This document shows, in pieces, positions 1 through 9,617 of a stretch of DNA of 64,000 nucleotides. The position numbers were made by a program, and so were the translations under genes. Source of the DNA: Bacteroidota bacterium (lineage in GTDB: Bacteria > Bacteroidota > Bacteroidia > Sphingobacteriales > Sphingobacteriaceae); contig JAMFRP010000040.1 of NCBI GenBank assembly GCA_026224775.1, positions 1 through 64,000 on the forward strand, written 5' to 3'. A model generated the notes under the pieces. It was not told the origin of the DNA. It did not search any database and saw only the letters and a program-made list of their open reading frames with translations. Numbering within the stretch: the stretch's first letter is position 1; the number at the start of each line of letters is the position of its first letter.

Positions 1-231
1 GACGAAGCATCTATCCGCTAATCTGCACGCGGCGAGTCTATCGATAAATTCTTCACTGCGTTCAGAATGACAAGGGAGCGGATCATAAACAAATTGTCAT
101 GCTGAGGGACGAAGCATCTATCCGCTAATCTGCATGCGGTGAGCCTATCGATAGATTCTTCACTGCGTTCAGAATGACAAAGAGTAATTAGAAAAGCGTT
201 TGTAATGCTGAGGAACGAAGAATGACAAGGG
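1..231. repeat. Tandem/dispersed intergenic repeat: two ~73-bp copies (1-73 and 108-180) plus a third partial copy (~203-231)
   Basis: gacgaagcatctatccgctaatctgca(c/t)gcgg(c/t)gag(t/c)ctatcgata(a/g)attcttcactgcgttcagaatgacaa occurs twice; a truncated copy follows (atgctgaggaacgaagaatgacaa). Confidence 0.8.
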
Positions 232-372
232 GTAACACACACACCTCGCTCCCCGCACCACCCCCCAAACAAACAAAATCATCTCCCTTGTAACATTTTC
301 TTTCTCCAATTGTCTAATTTTCCTAAGCAAATCCTATTTTCGTCTTTTAACTGAACATCATTACTCATTATC

Positions 373-2880
373 ATGAAAAAAACCCTTTCAGCGGGCTTAT
401 TATGCAGCCTCTTTGTGGCTGTGGCCGCGCTTAACACAGCGCAAGCGCAAATAGAACCGCCAATCCCTCACAATGTACCGGCAATTGATATTTACCGGGC
501 TACCCCTGCCAGAGTGAACGATTTGATCAACACCAAATTAGATGTGCGCTTTGATTATAAAAAGTGCTTTATGTATGGTAAAGAATGGGTTACCTTAAAA
601 CCTCATTTTTATCCAACCGATACCTTAAGGCTTGATGCGAAGGGCATGGATATTCATAACATATCCATCGTACAAAACGGTAAAAATATCCCGCTAAAAT
701 ATGTTTACCAGGACAGCCTGTCATTGGCTATCCATTTAGACAGGGTTTATCATAACAACGAAAATTATACAATTTATATCTCCTATACTTCAAAACCAAA
801 CCAGTTAAAGGAACATGGCAGCGCCGCTATTAATGATGCCAAAGGTTTATACTTTATAAACCCGGATGGTAAAGACCCGGATAAACCTATCCAGATATGG
901 ACACAAGGCGAAACCGAAAGCTCATCAGCCTGGTTCCCGACCATCGATCAGCCTCAGCAAAAAACTACCGACGAGATCACCATGACCGTTCCTGCTAAAT
1001 ATGTGACTTTATCAAACGGTCGTTTAGCAACACAAAAAGTGAATGGCGATGGTACCCGTACCGATACCTGGAAGATGGACCTGCCACACTCACCATACCT
1101 TTTTATGATGGCCGTGGGCGATTTTAAAATCTATCACGATAAATGGCGCGGCAAAGATGTAGATTACTACCTGGAACCTAAATACGCCCCGTACGCCAAA
1201 CAAATTTTCGGCATGACACCGGAGTTGATGGAATTTTACTCCACTACTTTAGGTGTTGACTACCCGTGGAACAAATACGCCCAGATTGTAGTGCGTGATT
1301 ACGTGAGCGGCGCTATGGAAAATACTACCGCAACTCTACACGGCGAACAGGTGCAGTTAACCGATCGCCAGTTATTGGATGCTTATTATAACGATAGCCG
1401 TGTGGACATCGCGCACGAACTATTCCACCAATGGTTTGGCGATTATGTAACCTGCGAAAACTGGACCAACATCACCATGAACGAATCATTTGCTGACTTC
1501 AGCGAAATGCTCTGGGCTGAACATAAATATGGTAAGGATGAAGCCGGTTACCAGAATTATGTAGATATGAACGAATATTTACAAGATCCTGCCAACCAAT
1601 CAAAAGATCTGGTTCGTTTCCATTATAATGACAAGGAAGATGTGTTTGATTTGGTGAGCTATCAAAAAGGCGGTCGTATTTTAAATATGTTGCGCACTTA
1701 TTTGGGTGATGCCGCATTCTTTAAAGGTTTAAAAATATATCTTACTACCAATGCGTTCAAAGCTGGAGAAGCTCAACAACTACGCTTAGCTTTAGAAGAA
1801 GCCAGCGGACTAGACCTTAACTGGTACTTTAACCAATGGTATTATGGCGCAGGCAACCCAGATTTAAGCATCAGCTACAAATGGGATGATGCCACTAAAA
1901 AAGAAACCGTTTACCTGCAACAAACCCAGGATGGCAAGCCATTTATTTTGCCTTTCGCGGTTGATATTTATGCAGGTGGCAAAAAAATACGTCACAACGT
2001 ATGGATGCAGGACAAAGCCGATACCCTAACCTTTAATAGCGAATTTAAACCTGATTTGGTTAACGTTGATGGCGATAAAGTGTTGTTAGTTAAAAAGACA
2101 GATAACAAACCATTGGATCAATTTGTATTCCAATATTTTAATGCACCGCTATATGTCGACCGTACTGAAGCGATCTCTGCAGCAACCAAACAACAGGACG
2201 ATAAAGGCGCGCAAAAGGTATTGATATCTGCACTGCACGATAAATATTACCGCCTGCAAATAAAAGCCATCAAAGCTTTGGATATGAAGAATGATGCCAT
2301 CCGCAACGCGGCACTGCCGATATTAGCTTCATTAGCACAAACTGATCCTAATACCTTGGTACAAGCCGCGGCAATCACTGTTTTAGGCGACCTTAAAGCA
2401 TCAGGCAATATGGATATATTCACAGCTGCTTTAAAAAGTCGCTCTTATGCAGTACAGGGAGCTGCTCTAACAGCTATTGATCAACTTGATACTGTTAAGG
2501 CTTTGTCATTAGCAAAAGGTTTCGAAGCTGATAATATGGATGACTTAACCACTGCAATGGTTGGCGTTTACGCTACCAGCGGTAACGCTGCCGAGTGGCC
2601 TTTTGTATACAAACAATTCCACGAAGCCCACATCCAGATGAAATTTAACCTGGCCAGAAAATTTGCGGCAATGACTGCACGCGTTAATAATTCTGCTGAT
2701 GCGCAACAAGGCATATTGGAATTAAAAGCGATGGGAATACAATACAAAATGTATGGCGCCGACCAGTTTATTATTAGTCAGTTCAATAGCGTAGTAAAAC
2801 CGGGCCGTGTAGCTCAGAATGATGACGCATCAGTTAAATTAATTGACACAACTATTCAGGAACTACAGGCTGCTAAATAA
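373..2880 (+). CDS. M1 family metallopeptidase (aminopeptidase N-like) with signal peptide
   Basis: 835 aa; GAMENTTA exopeptidase motif and HELFHQWFGDYVTCENWTNITMNESFADFSE (HExxH-x18-E); N-terminal signal peptide. Confidence 0.95.
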   Translation: MKKTLSAGLLCSLFVAVAALNTAQAQIEPPIPHNVPAIDIYRATPARVNDLINTKLDVRFDYKKCFMYGKEWVTLKPHFYPTDTLRLDAKGMDIHNISIVQNGKNIPLKYVYQDSLSLAIHLDRVYHNNENYTIYISYTSKPNQLKEHGSAAINDAKGLYFINPDGKDPDKPIQIWTQGETESSSAWFPTIDQPQQKTTDEITMTVPAKYVTLSNGRLATQKVNGDGTRTDTWKMDLPHSPYLFMMAVGDFKIYHDKWRGKDVDYYLEPKYAPYAKQIFGMTPELMEFYSTTLGVDYPWNKYAQIVVRDYVSGAMENTTATLHGEQVQLTDRQLLDAYYNDSRVDIAHELFHQWFGDYVTCENWTNITMNESFADFSEMLWAEHKYGKDEAGYQNYVDMNEYLQDPANQSKDLVRFHYNDKEDVFDLVSYQKGGRILNMLRTYLGDAAFFKGLKIYLTTNAFKAGEAQQLRLALEEASGLDLNWYFNQWYYGAGNPDLSISYKWDDATKKETVYLQQTQDGKPFILPFAVDIYAGGKKIRHNVWMQDKADTLTFNSEFKPDLVNVDGDKVLLVKKTDNKPLDQFVFQYFNAPLYVDRTEAISAATKQQDDKGAQKVLISALHDKYYRLQIKAIKALDMKNDAIRNAALPILASLAQTDPNTLVQAAAITVLGDLKASGNMDIFTAALKSRSYAVQGAALTAIDQLDTVKALSLAKGFEADNMDDLTTAMVGVYATSGNAAEWPFVYKQFHEAHIQMKFNLARKFAAMTARVNNSADAQQGILELKAMGIQYKMYGADQFIISQFNSVVKPGRVAQNDDASVKLIDTTIQELQAAK

Positions 2881-2898
2881 CAATCTGTTCAAATAATC

Positions 2899-2932
2899 AA
2901 AAAAGCCGGACCAGCCACAGTCCGGCTTTTTT
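2899..2932 (+). terminator. Rho-independent terminator after M1 peptidase
   Basis: aaaaaagccgga-N10-tccggctttttt perfect hairpin with T-run. Confidence 0.85.
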
Positions 2933-2950
2933 GTACCTCCTGTCTCCCAC

Positions 2951-3085
2951 ACTGGCTTCAGTTTATAACTGAAATCCACAGATAAAGTCAGTCTGCGACT
3001 GACACTACTCCACAGGCGGTACTATAAAAATAAAGTTATAAACTTTCCTGATCTGTTAGGCTTCAGTCACAGACTGAAGCCAGTG
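2951..3085. repeat. Palindromic intergenic repeat, copy 1
   Basis: actggcttcagtttataactgaa...ttaggcttcagtcacagactgaagccagt; terminal inverted repeats and internal palindromes; near-identical to 4933-5070. Confidence 0.85.
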
Positions 3086-3142
3086 GTGCCCTACCAAAAA
3101 TGGTGTAAACTATACCATGCTAATAAAAAAAGATAAAAGTAA

Positions 3143-4012
3143 TTAACCCTGCTGTACAGCCCTTGAGCCAACCGACTCCTTAACGGGTTTCTGCTTGTTT
3201 TTTTTAGCCCATACTTTTTTATTGAGCTTGGCCAAACGCTCTTTGTCGCGGCGGTCGACTACTTCTTCAAAATGTTTTTCGTAGTCGGGATGATTGGTGC
3301 CCATCAGCCTGTCCCAGATATTAAAATAAAGCCCGTAGTTGCATTTAACCAGGCGATGGTGCATATTATGATGGGTAGATGTATTATGCCACTTAAACAC
3401 CCAATGACGAACAAATCCTTTAGGCACTGTTTCGTAACCCATATGTCCGCCTATATTTACCAATAACGAGTAAATAAAAACAATCTGCATGGCAGTTGGA
3501 TAATGCGGAATGGTAAATGCCACCAAAGGCACCACCAATATCTCGCTCACAGCCTCCATTGGATGAAAAGCCAGCGCCGCGAAAGGTGTTGGGTTGATAG
3601 ATAAGTGATGCTTTACATGCACCGTTTTAAACAACGGCTTCCAGTGCAGCAAACGATGCGCCCAGTAGAAATAAGCATCATGTATAAATACCATGATCAC
3701 AATACTAAACGCGTAATACCAGTAACCATATTTATCCGCCGGGTGGTAGGCTTGCGTATAGCCATGATAATTAGCCCAGGCAACGCCTAGCAACACCACG
3801 CCAAAAATAACCAGGGTACTTACGGATAGCCAAATCTCGCGCATAATATGTTTGCGCTCGGGGTAGTATTGCTGTATCTTGGATGCCCAGTAAAACTTAC
3901 CACGCCATTTGTATAAAAAAAGGTAAGCAAATCCCGCGAAAATAGTGTACATCACGGCCAGACCTAAAAATATATAGCCTATCAAGTACCATAATGTGTT
4001 CCCCTCTCCCAT
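3143..4012 (-). CDS. Sterol desaturase / fatty acid hydroxylase family protein
   Basis: 289 aa, multiple TM; histidine clusters HDAYFYWAHRLLH, HVKHH, HNTSTHHNMHH. Confidence 0.9.
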   Translation of the reverse strand: MGEGNTLWYLIGYIFLGLAVMYTIFAGFAYLFLYKWRGKFYWASKIQQYYPERKHIMREIWLSVSTLVIFGVVLLGVAWANYHGYTQAYHPADKYGYWYYAFSIVIMVFIHDAYFYWAHRLLHWKPLFKTVHVKHHLSINPTPFAALAFHPMEAVSEILVVPLVAFTIPHYPTAMQIVFIYSLLVNIGGHMGYETVPKGFVRHWVFKWHNTSTHHNMHHRLVKCNYGLYFNIWDRLMGTNHPDYEKHFEEVVDRRDKERLAKLNKKVWAKKNKQKPVKESVGSRAVQQG

Positions 4013-4035
4013 GCCGCAAAATTAAATCAAAAACA

Positions 4036-4827
4036 TTAAAAATCCTTGTTCAGCAGTTTCTCCAATTCAGCAAAGCTGATATTCATTTTTACACGGCCCT
4101 GTTTGGCGTATGATATTTCGCCTGTTTCTTCCGATACGATGATGGCCGTAGCTTCATTCGCTTCGGTTACACCGATACCCGCACGGTGACGCAAACCAAA
4201 TTGCGGCGGCAGGTCGGTTTTATCTGTCAGCGGTAAAATGCAGCTGGCCGATTTTATTTTATTTTCAGATATCACCACCGCGCCATCATGCAGCGGGCTG
4301 GTCTTCTGAAATATACTCTCTAATAATCGTTTCGAAATTTTTGCTTCAATCACCTCGCAGCTATTTTGGTAAAATTGTTCGTCGTAATACTTTGTAAATA
4401 CTATTAACGCACCCGTGCGCGATTGTTTTAAACTTTTACAGGCATCGATGATCGGCTTTATCCGCGCGAAGTTATTTTTCTCCGCCTCGGCCTTGCCAAA
4501 AAAGTATTGCCACCATGCCTTATTTCGCTGCAACGAAGCATTTTTACCCACCAGGAGCAGGAACCGCCGTATCTCCTGCCAAAAAATTACAATGAGCGCT
4601 ATAGGCCCCACATCAACAAACTTGCCCAATATTACGGTAAGCAATTGCATTTGCAAAGCCTTTACCACAAAATAAGCCAAGTAAATAATCACAAAACCAA
4701 TAAAAATATTAGCCGCTATGGTACCGCGTATCAGGTTATATAACTGGTAGATAATGAATGCCACCAGTATTATATCCAACACGTTTAGCGGTGTAACTTT
4801 AAGAAAGCTAAAATTGAGGGACTGCAT
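4036..4827 (-). CDS. cdaA: Diadenylate cyclase CdaA (c-di-AMP synthase)
   Basis: 263 aa; N-terminal TM helices plus DAC domain motifs SPLHDGAVVI and GLRHRAGIGVTE. Confidence 0.9.
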   Translation of the reverse strand: MQSLNFSFLKVTPLNVLDIILVAFIIYQLYNLIRGTIAANIFIGFVIIYLAYFVVKALQMQLLTVILGKFVDVGPIALIVIFWQEIRRFLLLVGKNASLQRNKAWWQYFFGKAEAEKNNFARIKPIIDACKSLKQSRTGALIVFTKYYDEQFYQNSCEVIEAKISKRLLESIFQKTSPLHDGAVVISENKIKSASCILPLTDKTDLPPQFGLRHRAGIGVTEANEATAIIVSEETGEISYAKQGRVKMNISFAELEKLLNKDF

Positions 4828-4932
4828 TTTACTAAGGTAAGATTTTCCTGTTAAAGCCTCAATTGATTAAAAATAATGATATTATTCAGACGGTTTTTAA
4901 TTCTACATTGGCAGATTACACCTACATGTTGT

Positions 4933-5070
4933 ACTGGCTTCAGTTTATAACTGAAGCCCACAGATAGAGTCAGTCTGTGACTGACAATACCCAACAGGCG
5001 TAAGAATAAACGCTAGAAAGTTATAAACTTTCCTGATCTGTTAGGCTTCAGTCACAGACTGAAGCCAGTG
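4933..5070. repeat. Palindromic intergenic repeat, copy 2
   Basis: Near-identical to 2951-3085 with a variable centre. Confidence 0.85.
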
Positions 5071-5134
5071 TTTTTTCCCTCTTTGCGCCGCAGGCGTAGA
5101 GAGGGTGACCAGCGCAGCGTAGTCGGGTGAGTAA

Positions 5135-6187
5135 TTAGATAGGCGTCTCCACCTTCTTCGGAAACAACAACGAAGCTCCAATACTCACTACCAATATCCC
5201 CAATATAATAAACAGCGAGATGGTGGTGGTTAATCCAATTTCTTCCACGTACTCCCCTGCCAGCATTTTCAGGCCAATAAAGGTGAGTAGTGCAGCCAAG
5301 CCAACTTTAAGGTAATGGAACTTATCAATAATATTCACCAGCAAAAAGAACATGGACCGCAGGCCAAGTATCGCGAATATGTTGGAGAAGAAAACGATGT
5401 AAGGATCTTTAGTAATGGAGAAAACAGCCGGTATAGAATCCACCGCGAAAACAAGGTCGGTAACCTCGATGATCAGCAGCACCAATAATAATGGGGTGAT
5501 GAGGCTCTTGCCATCTATCTTTACAAAAAACTTTCCCTTTTCAAATTTAGGATGTACAGCGAAATATTTGGATGCGAATTTCACCACCGGGTGGTTATCA
5601 GGGTCTATCTCCTCCTCTTTATTGCGAGTGACAAACATGTTTATCCCCGTATAAACCAAAAATGCCCCGAACAAGTACAATATCCAATGAAACTTAATAA
5701 TCAACGCCGAGCCCACAAAAATGAAGGTAAAGCGCATTAATACCGCGCCTATTATCCCCCATAATAATACTTTATGATAATATTTAGGATCAACAGCAAA
5801 AGCGGTAAATATCAGCACCATAATAAAAATATTATCTACCGATAGCGCGTACTCCACCGTATAGCCGGTAATAAATTCTAGTCCGAGGTTCTTCCGATAT
5901 AGCTCCAACCCTCCCGCAAAATCATTCGGATTTAATTTAAGATCATGAAAGTTTTCGAGGTTAACCCGCTGCAGGGCGGCAAAACTATCAACGTGATGCA
6001 GCAGATCGCCATAGCGTAAAAGCAATAAATAGAAGGATACTGCCAGCGCAATCCAAACGGCGCTCATGATGGCTGCGCGCGTTAAAGTCACCGGGCGGTC
6101 TGCTTGAGAAAACAGGCCCAGGTCTATCGACAGCATTGCAACAATAAAAACTAAGAAGCCTAATATGAATATCAGCTCGTTCGGCAT
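5135..6187 (-). CDS. TerC/Alx family integral membrane protein
   Basis: 350 aa polytopic; EYALSVDNIFIMVLIF and VTDLVFAVDSIPAVFSIT motifs. Confidence 0.9.
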   Translation of the reverse strand: MPNELIFILGFLVFIVAMLSIDLGLFSQADRPVTLTRAAIMSAVWIALAVSFYLLLLRYGDLLHHVDSFAALQRVNLENFHDLKLNPNDFAGGLELYRKNLGLEFITGYTVEYALSVDNIFIMVLIFTAFAVDPKYYHKVLLWGIIGAVLMRFTFIFVGSALIIKFHWILYLFGAFLVYTGINMFVTRNKEEEIDPDNHPVVKFASKYFAVHPKFEKGKFFVKIDGKSLITPLLLVLLIIEVTDLVFAVDSIPAVFSITKDPYIVFFSNIFAILGLRSMFFLLVNIIDKFHYLKVGLAALLTFIGLKMLAGEYVEEIGLTTTISLFIILGILVVSIGASLLFPKKVETPI

Positions 6188-7158
6188 TATTTATTTCGTT
6201 CAGTGGTAAAGCGCACCAGCTGTTCCAATCCTAATCTCGATTCTCCTTCGGGGAAGGTATTCAAAATCTCGAAGGCCTCATCCTGGTACTTTTTCATTTG
6301 GGTTTCGGCATATTCTAAACCGCCGGTGTCCTTAACAAACTTAATGATCTGGCCTATCTTCTCCGCCTCGTCATTATGGTTCTTAACCAGGTTTATCATC
6401 CTTTTTTTATCAGCCTTGCTACAAGTGCTTAGCGAATAGATCAGCGGTAAGGTTACCTTTTTTTCTTTTATATCGATTCCCAGCGGTTTACCTACATCAT
6501 CTGTGCCAAAATCAAACATATCATCCTTGATCTGGAAGGCGATACCAATTTTCTCGCCGAATAAGCGCATTTTCTCTATCACCTCATCACTCGCCCCCGC
6601 AGATGCTGCGCCGCAAGCACAGCACGAGGCAATCAGCGATGCCGTTTTTTGCCTGATGACCTCATAGTAAATCGGCTCATCAATATCCATGCGGCGCACC
6701 TTTTCAATCTGCAGCAATTCACCCTCACTCATTTGGCGCACAGCCTCACTTACAATCCGCAATAATTTAAAGTCATTATTTTCGATGGATAACAGCAAGC
6801 CCTTTGATAACAGATAATCGCCAACCAAAACAGCTATCTTATTTTTCCATAAAGCGTTTATCGAGAAAAAGCCACGGCGTTGATAAGAATTATCAACCAC
6901 ATCATCATGTACTAAAGTCGCGGTATGCAGCAACTCCACCAAAGCAGCGCCACGATGTGTTGATTCATTGATCCCGCCACAAATGCTCGCCGAAAAAAAC
7001 ACGAACATGGGTCGTATCTGCTTGCCTTTACGCTTTACAATATAATGGGTAATACGGTCAAGCAGCGGTACTGAGCTATACATGGAATTTTTGAAGGTAT
7101 CTTCAAAAACATCAATCTCCGCGGCTATGGGTTTTTTAATTTCGTTAATGCTCAGCAT
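6187..7158 (-). CDS. Polyprenyl synthetase (trans-isoprenyl diphosphate synthase)
   Basis: 323 aa; ALVELLHTATLVHDDVVD (first Asp-rich motif) and IAFQIKDDMFDF (second). Confidence 0.92.
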   Translation of the reverse strand: MLSINEIKKPIAAEIDVFEDTFKNSMYSSVPLLDRITHYIVKRKGKQIRPMFVFFSASICGGINESTHRGAALVELLHTATLVHDDVVDNSYQRRGFFSINALWKNKIAVLVGDYLLSKGLLLSIENNDFKLLRIVSEAVRQMSEGELLQIEKVRRMDIDEPIYYEVIRQKTASLIASCCACGAASAGASDEVIEKMRLFGEKIGIAFQIKDDMFDFGTDDVGKPLGIDIKEKKVTLPLIYSLSTCSKADKKRMINLVKNHNDEAEKIGQIIKFVKDTGGLEYAETQMKKYQDEAFEILNTFPEGESRLGLEQLVRFTTERNK

Positions 7159-7382
7159 CTAAAACTAAACAGTTTTTATAAGTAAATGTCGCCTTATTGG
7201 CAAACTGAAACAAACATAAGCTAAAAATAGCTATCCCGGTTATCCGCTTAAATATTTTGACGAATATTAAACCATTAATGATATATATCATCATTTACTA
7301 CAAGCAGATAGCTAACAAAATCCGCCTATTTGCAAATGATAGCAATTACGTTAATTTTGGCATCATAACTGACCCTAAAAAA

Positions 7383-8570
7383 ATGAAATTTAAACACATT
7401 GTATTAATGCTGGCTATCTCCGTGGCTGCATTTACCTCAAAAGCCCAGGATAACCTGGTAAACTCAGTAAAAAACAATCAAAGCGCCGACAGCAAATCAG
7501 GCTTTACCTTCACCACGATTATTGACTTAGCAAACACTTCAATAAAAAATCAGGGCTCATCGGGCACCTGCTGGAGTTATTCAACCAACTCTTTTCTGGA
7601 GTCTGAAATGATTCGCGAAGGCAAAAAACCATTGGATCTTTCTCAATTATACTCCGCCCGTTGCGCATACATCGAGAAAGGAATAAACTATGTGCGTATG
7701 CACGGCGCCGTAAGCCTTGGCGATGGCGGCGAACCACATGATGTTATTAATATGTTCCGCAAGTATGGTGCTATGCCGCAAATAAACTACACCGGCTTAA
7801 CCTACGGCTCTACCCGCAATCAATTTGGCGAACTGGATGCCATGATGGAAGCCATGTTAAAAGTAGTAGTATCAAACCCAAATGGTCAGCTTTCAAAAAA
7901 TTGGTTGCCTGCATATACCGCAGCTATTGATGCTTATTTAGGCCAGGCACCAAACAGTTTTGATTATATGGGCAAAACCTACACCCCGCAAACTTTCGCT
8001 AAAGAAGTAGTAGGCATAAACCCTGATGACTATGTAGAGTTTTCATCAGAAACAGACCATCCTTACTACGAAAAATACACTTTATTAGTGCCTGATAACT
8101 GGGAGTTCAATCAAGTTTACAACATAAAAGTTAATGAAATAACCGACATTATTGATAACGCGCTAAAGAACGGTTACACCGTAGCCTGGGGTGCCGATGT
8201 GTCAGAAAAATACTTTAGCTGGACAAACGGCGTAGCTTATGTACCCGAAAAAGAAGTGAATGACATGACCAAAGAAGAGCGCAACCAAATGTTTAACGGC
8301 CCAAAACCTGAACTGGACATTACACCCGAAGTAAGACAAGAGGCATTCGACAATTATAATACAACTGACGACCATGGCATGCACATTGTAGGCCTTGCAA
8401 AAGATCAGAATGGTAAAGAGTATTACATTGTTAAAAACTCATGGGGCCAAAGTAATGATTATAAAGGTTACCTGTATGTTACCAAAGCTTATGTACAATA
8501 TAAAACCACTGCCATATTGCTGAACAAAAATGGCGTGTTAAAAGATATCCGCAAAAAAACAGGCATTTAA
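7383..8570 (+). CDS. C1 family peptidase (aminopeptidase C/bleomycin hydrolase-like) with signal peptide; start reassigned from ORF-track 7257
   Basis: In-frame ATG at 7383 gives MKFKHIVLMLAISVAAFTSKAQ signal peptide; NQGSSGTCWSYST active Cys, DDHGMHIVGLA (His) and VKNSWG (Asn). Confidence 0.88.
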   Translation: MKFKHIVLMLAISVAAFTSKAQDNLVNSVKNNQSADSKSGFTFTTIIDLANTSIKNQGSSGTCWSYSTNSFLESEMIREGKKPLDLSQLYSARCAYIEKGINYVRMHGAVSLGDGGEPHDVINMFRKYGAMPQINYTGLTYGSTRNQFGELDAMMEAMLKVVVSNPNGQLSKNWLPAYTAAIDAYLGQAPNSFDYMGKTYTPQTFAKEVVGINPDDYVEFSSETDHPYYEKYTLLVPDNWEFNQVYNIKVNEITDIIDNALKNGYTVAWGADVSEKYFSWTNGVAYVPEKEVNDMTKEERNQMFNGPKPELDITPEVRQEAFDNYNTTDDHGMHIVGLAKDQNGKEYYIVKNSWGQSNDYKGYLYVTKAYVQYKTTAILLNKNGVLKDIRKKTGI

Positions 8571-8582
8571 TAATCGCCTTTA

Positions 8583-8630
8583 AAACATAAAAAGCCCAAT
8601 GCATATGATTGCATTGGGCTTTTTATGTTT
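8583..8630. terminator. Bidirectional intrinsic terminator
   Basis: aaacataaaaagcccaatgca-N6-tgcattgggctttttatgttt, 21-bp perfect arms, between convergent genes. Confidence 0.88.
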
Positions 8631-8644
8631 ACTGTTAAGCGATG

Positions 8645-9175
8645 TTAGTTTTGTTTACTGATCTCAACACGGCGGTTTAATATCCTTCCGTCCTCTGTTG
8701 TATTATCGGCAACAGGGTTACTTTCGCCATAACCCTGGGCAGTTAAATTATCAGTGTTTACGCCTGAATTAATTAAATAAGCTTTTACCGCATTAGCCCT
8801 GTCAACTGATAGTTCCATGTTATGCGCATCTGTTCCTTCTGCCGAGGCGTAACCCTTTAGCATAAACTTAGCTGACGGATCTATCTTCATTTGCGCGGCT
8901 GCATTATCCAGCGCCGGATACGAACTTGTTTTTAACACACCCGAATTAAATTCAAACTGGATATTGGTGAAATTATAATTCGGTTGTGGTGCCGGGGCAG
9001 GTGCGGCTGGCGCGGGGGCGGGTTGTGGGGTTGGTGCTACCGGTGCCGGTTTTTCGGTTTCAGTAACTACAGGAGCTGGTTTTTGCACAAGTTTTTTTGC
9101 TTTGCAAGCTTGTAAAGTAATTAACGCGGCTACAATAAGGAGCAAGGAGAAATTGGATCTGATAATATATTTCAT
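8645..9175 (-). CDS. OmpA family lipoprotein/outer membrane protein
   Basis: 176 aa; Pro/Ala-rich linker and OmpA C-terminal domain (MELSVDRANAVKAYLINSGV...GRILNRRVEI). Confidence 0.9.
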   Translation of the reverse strand: MKYIIRSNFSLLLIVAALITLQACKAKKLVQKPAPVVTETEKPAPVAPTPQPAPAPAAPAPAPQPNYNFTNIQFEFNSGVLKTSSYPALDNAAAQMKIDPSAKFMLKGYASAEGTDAHNMELSVDRANAVKAYLINSGVNTDNLTAQGYGESNPVADNTTEDGRILNRRVEISKQN

Positions 9176-9281
9176 GTGTGTAATTTTAGATTAAACGCCT
9201 AATATATGCGCCTATTGTATTAGCTTTTAACTTGCTTTAAGGTATGGAAAATTATTTTACCTTTGCAATCCTTAATTTCCC

Positions 9282-9369
9282 GGAGAGGTGTCTGAGTGGT
9301 CGAAAGAGCACGCCTGGAAAGTGTGTATACGCCAAAAGTGTATCGAGGGTTCGAATCCCTCCCTCTCCG
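9282..9369 (+). tRNA. tRNA-Ser (anticodon GGA)
   Basis: Acceptor ggagagg/cctctcc, TTCGAATCC T-loop, long variable arm, anticodon loop ctGGAaa. Confidence 0.95.
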
Positions 9370-9370
9370 C
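9357..9370 (+). repeat. attL core (within tRNA-Ser 3' end)
   Basis: ccctccctctccgc direct repeat. Confidence 0.8.
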
Positions 9371-9392
9371 TGAAAACATTAACAAAAGTCGC

Positions 9393-9425
9393 AAAAGCCC
9401 TTTAATTGTATTTTAAAGGGCTTTT
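9393..9425 (+). terminator. Intrinsic terminator downstream of tRNA-Ser
   Basis: aaaagccctttaa-N7-ttaaagggctttt. Confidence 0.75.
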
Positions 9426-9617
9426 TCTATTTACCACACTATCAAAACTCGCATAAAAACACATAACTCTATTGCGTGATCCATTGCGTGATTCAAAATT
9501 TAAAAATCACGCAATGGAAGTCACTTAAAGAATTGACATACAGCATGTTTACGGCGTGGACATCTTGTGAAAAAATTCGATTAAAAGTATTTTTGTTTAA
9601 CGTTTAAAATTAGAGTT

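Noticed and set aside
18-272. 84-aa ORF at the left edge
   Set aside because: It is a translation of the intergenic repeat array (NAVKNLSIDS-type repeats) and probably not a protein.
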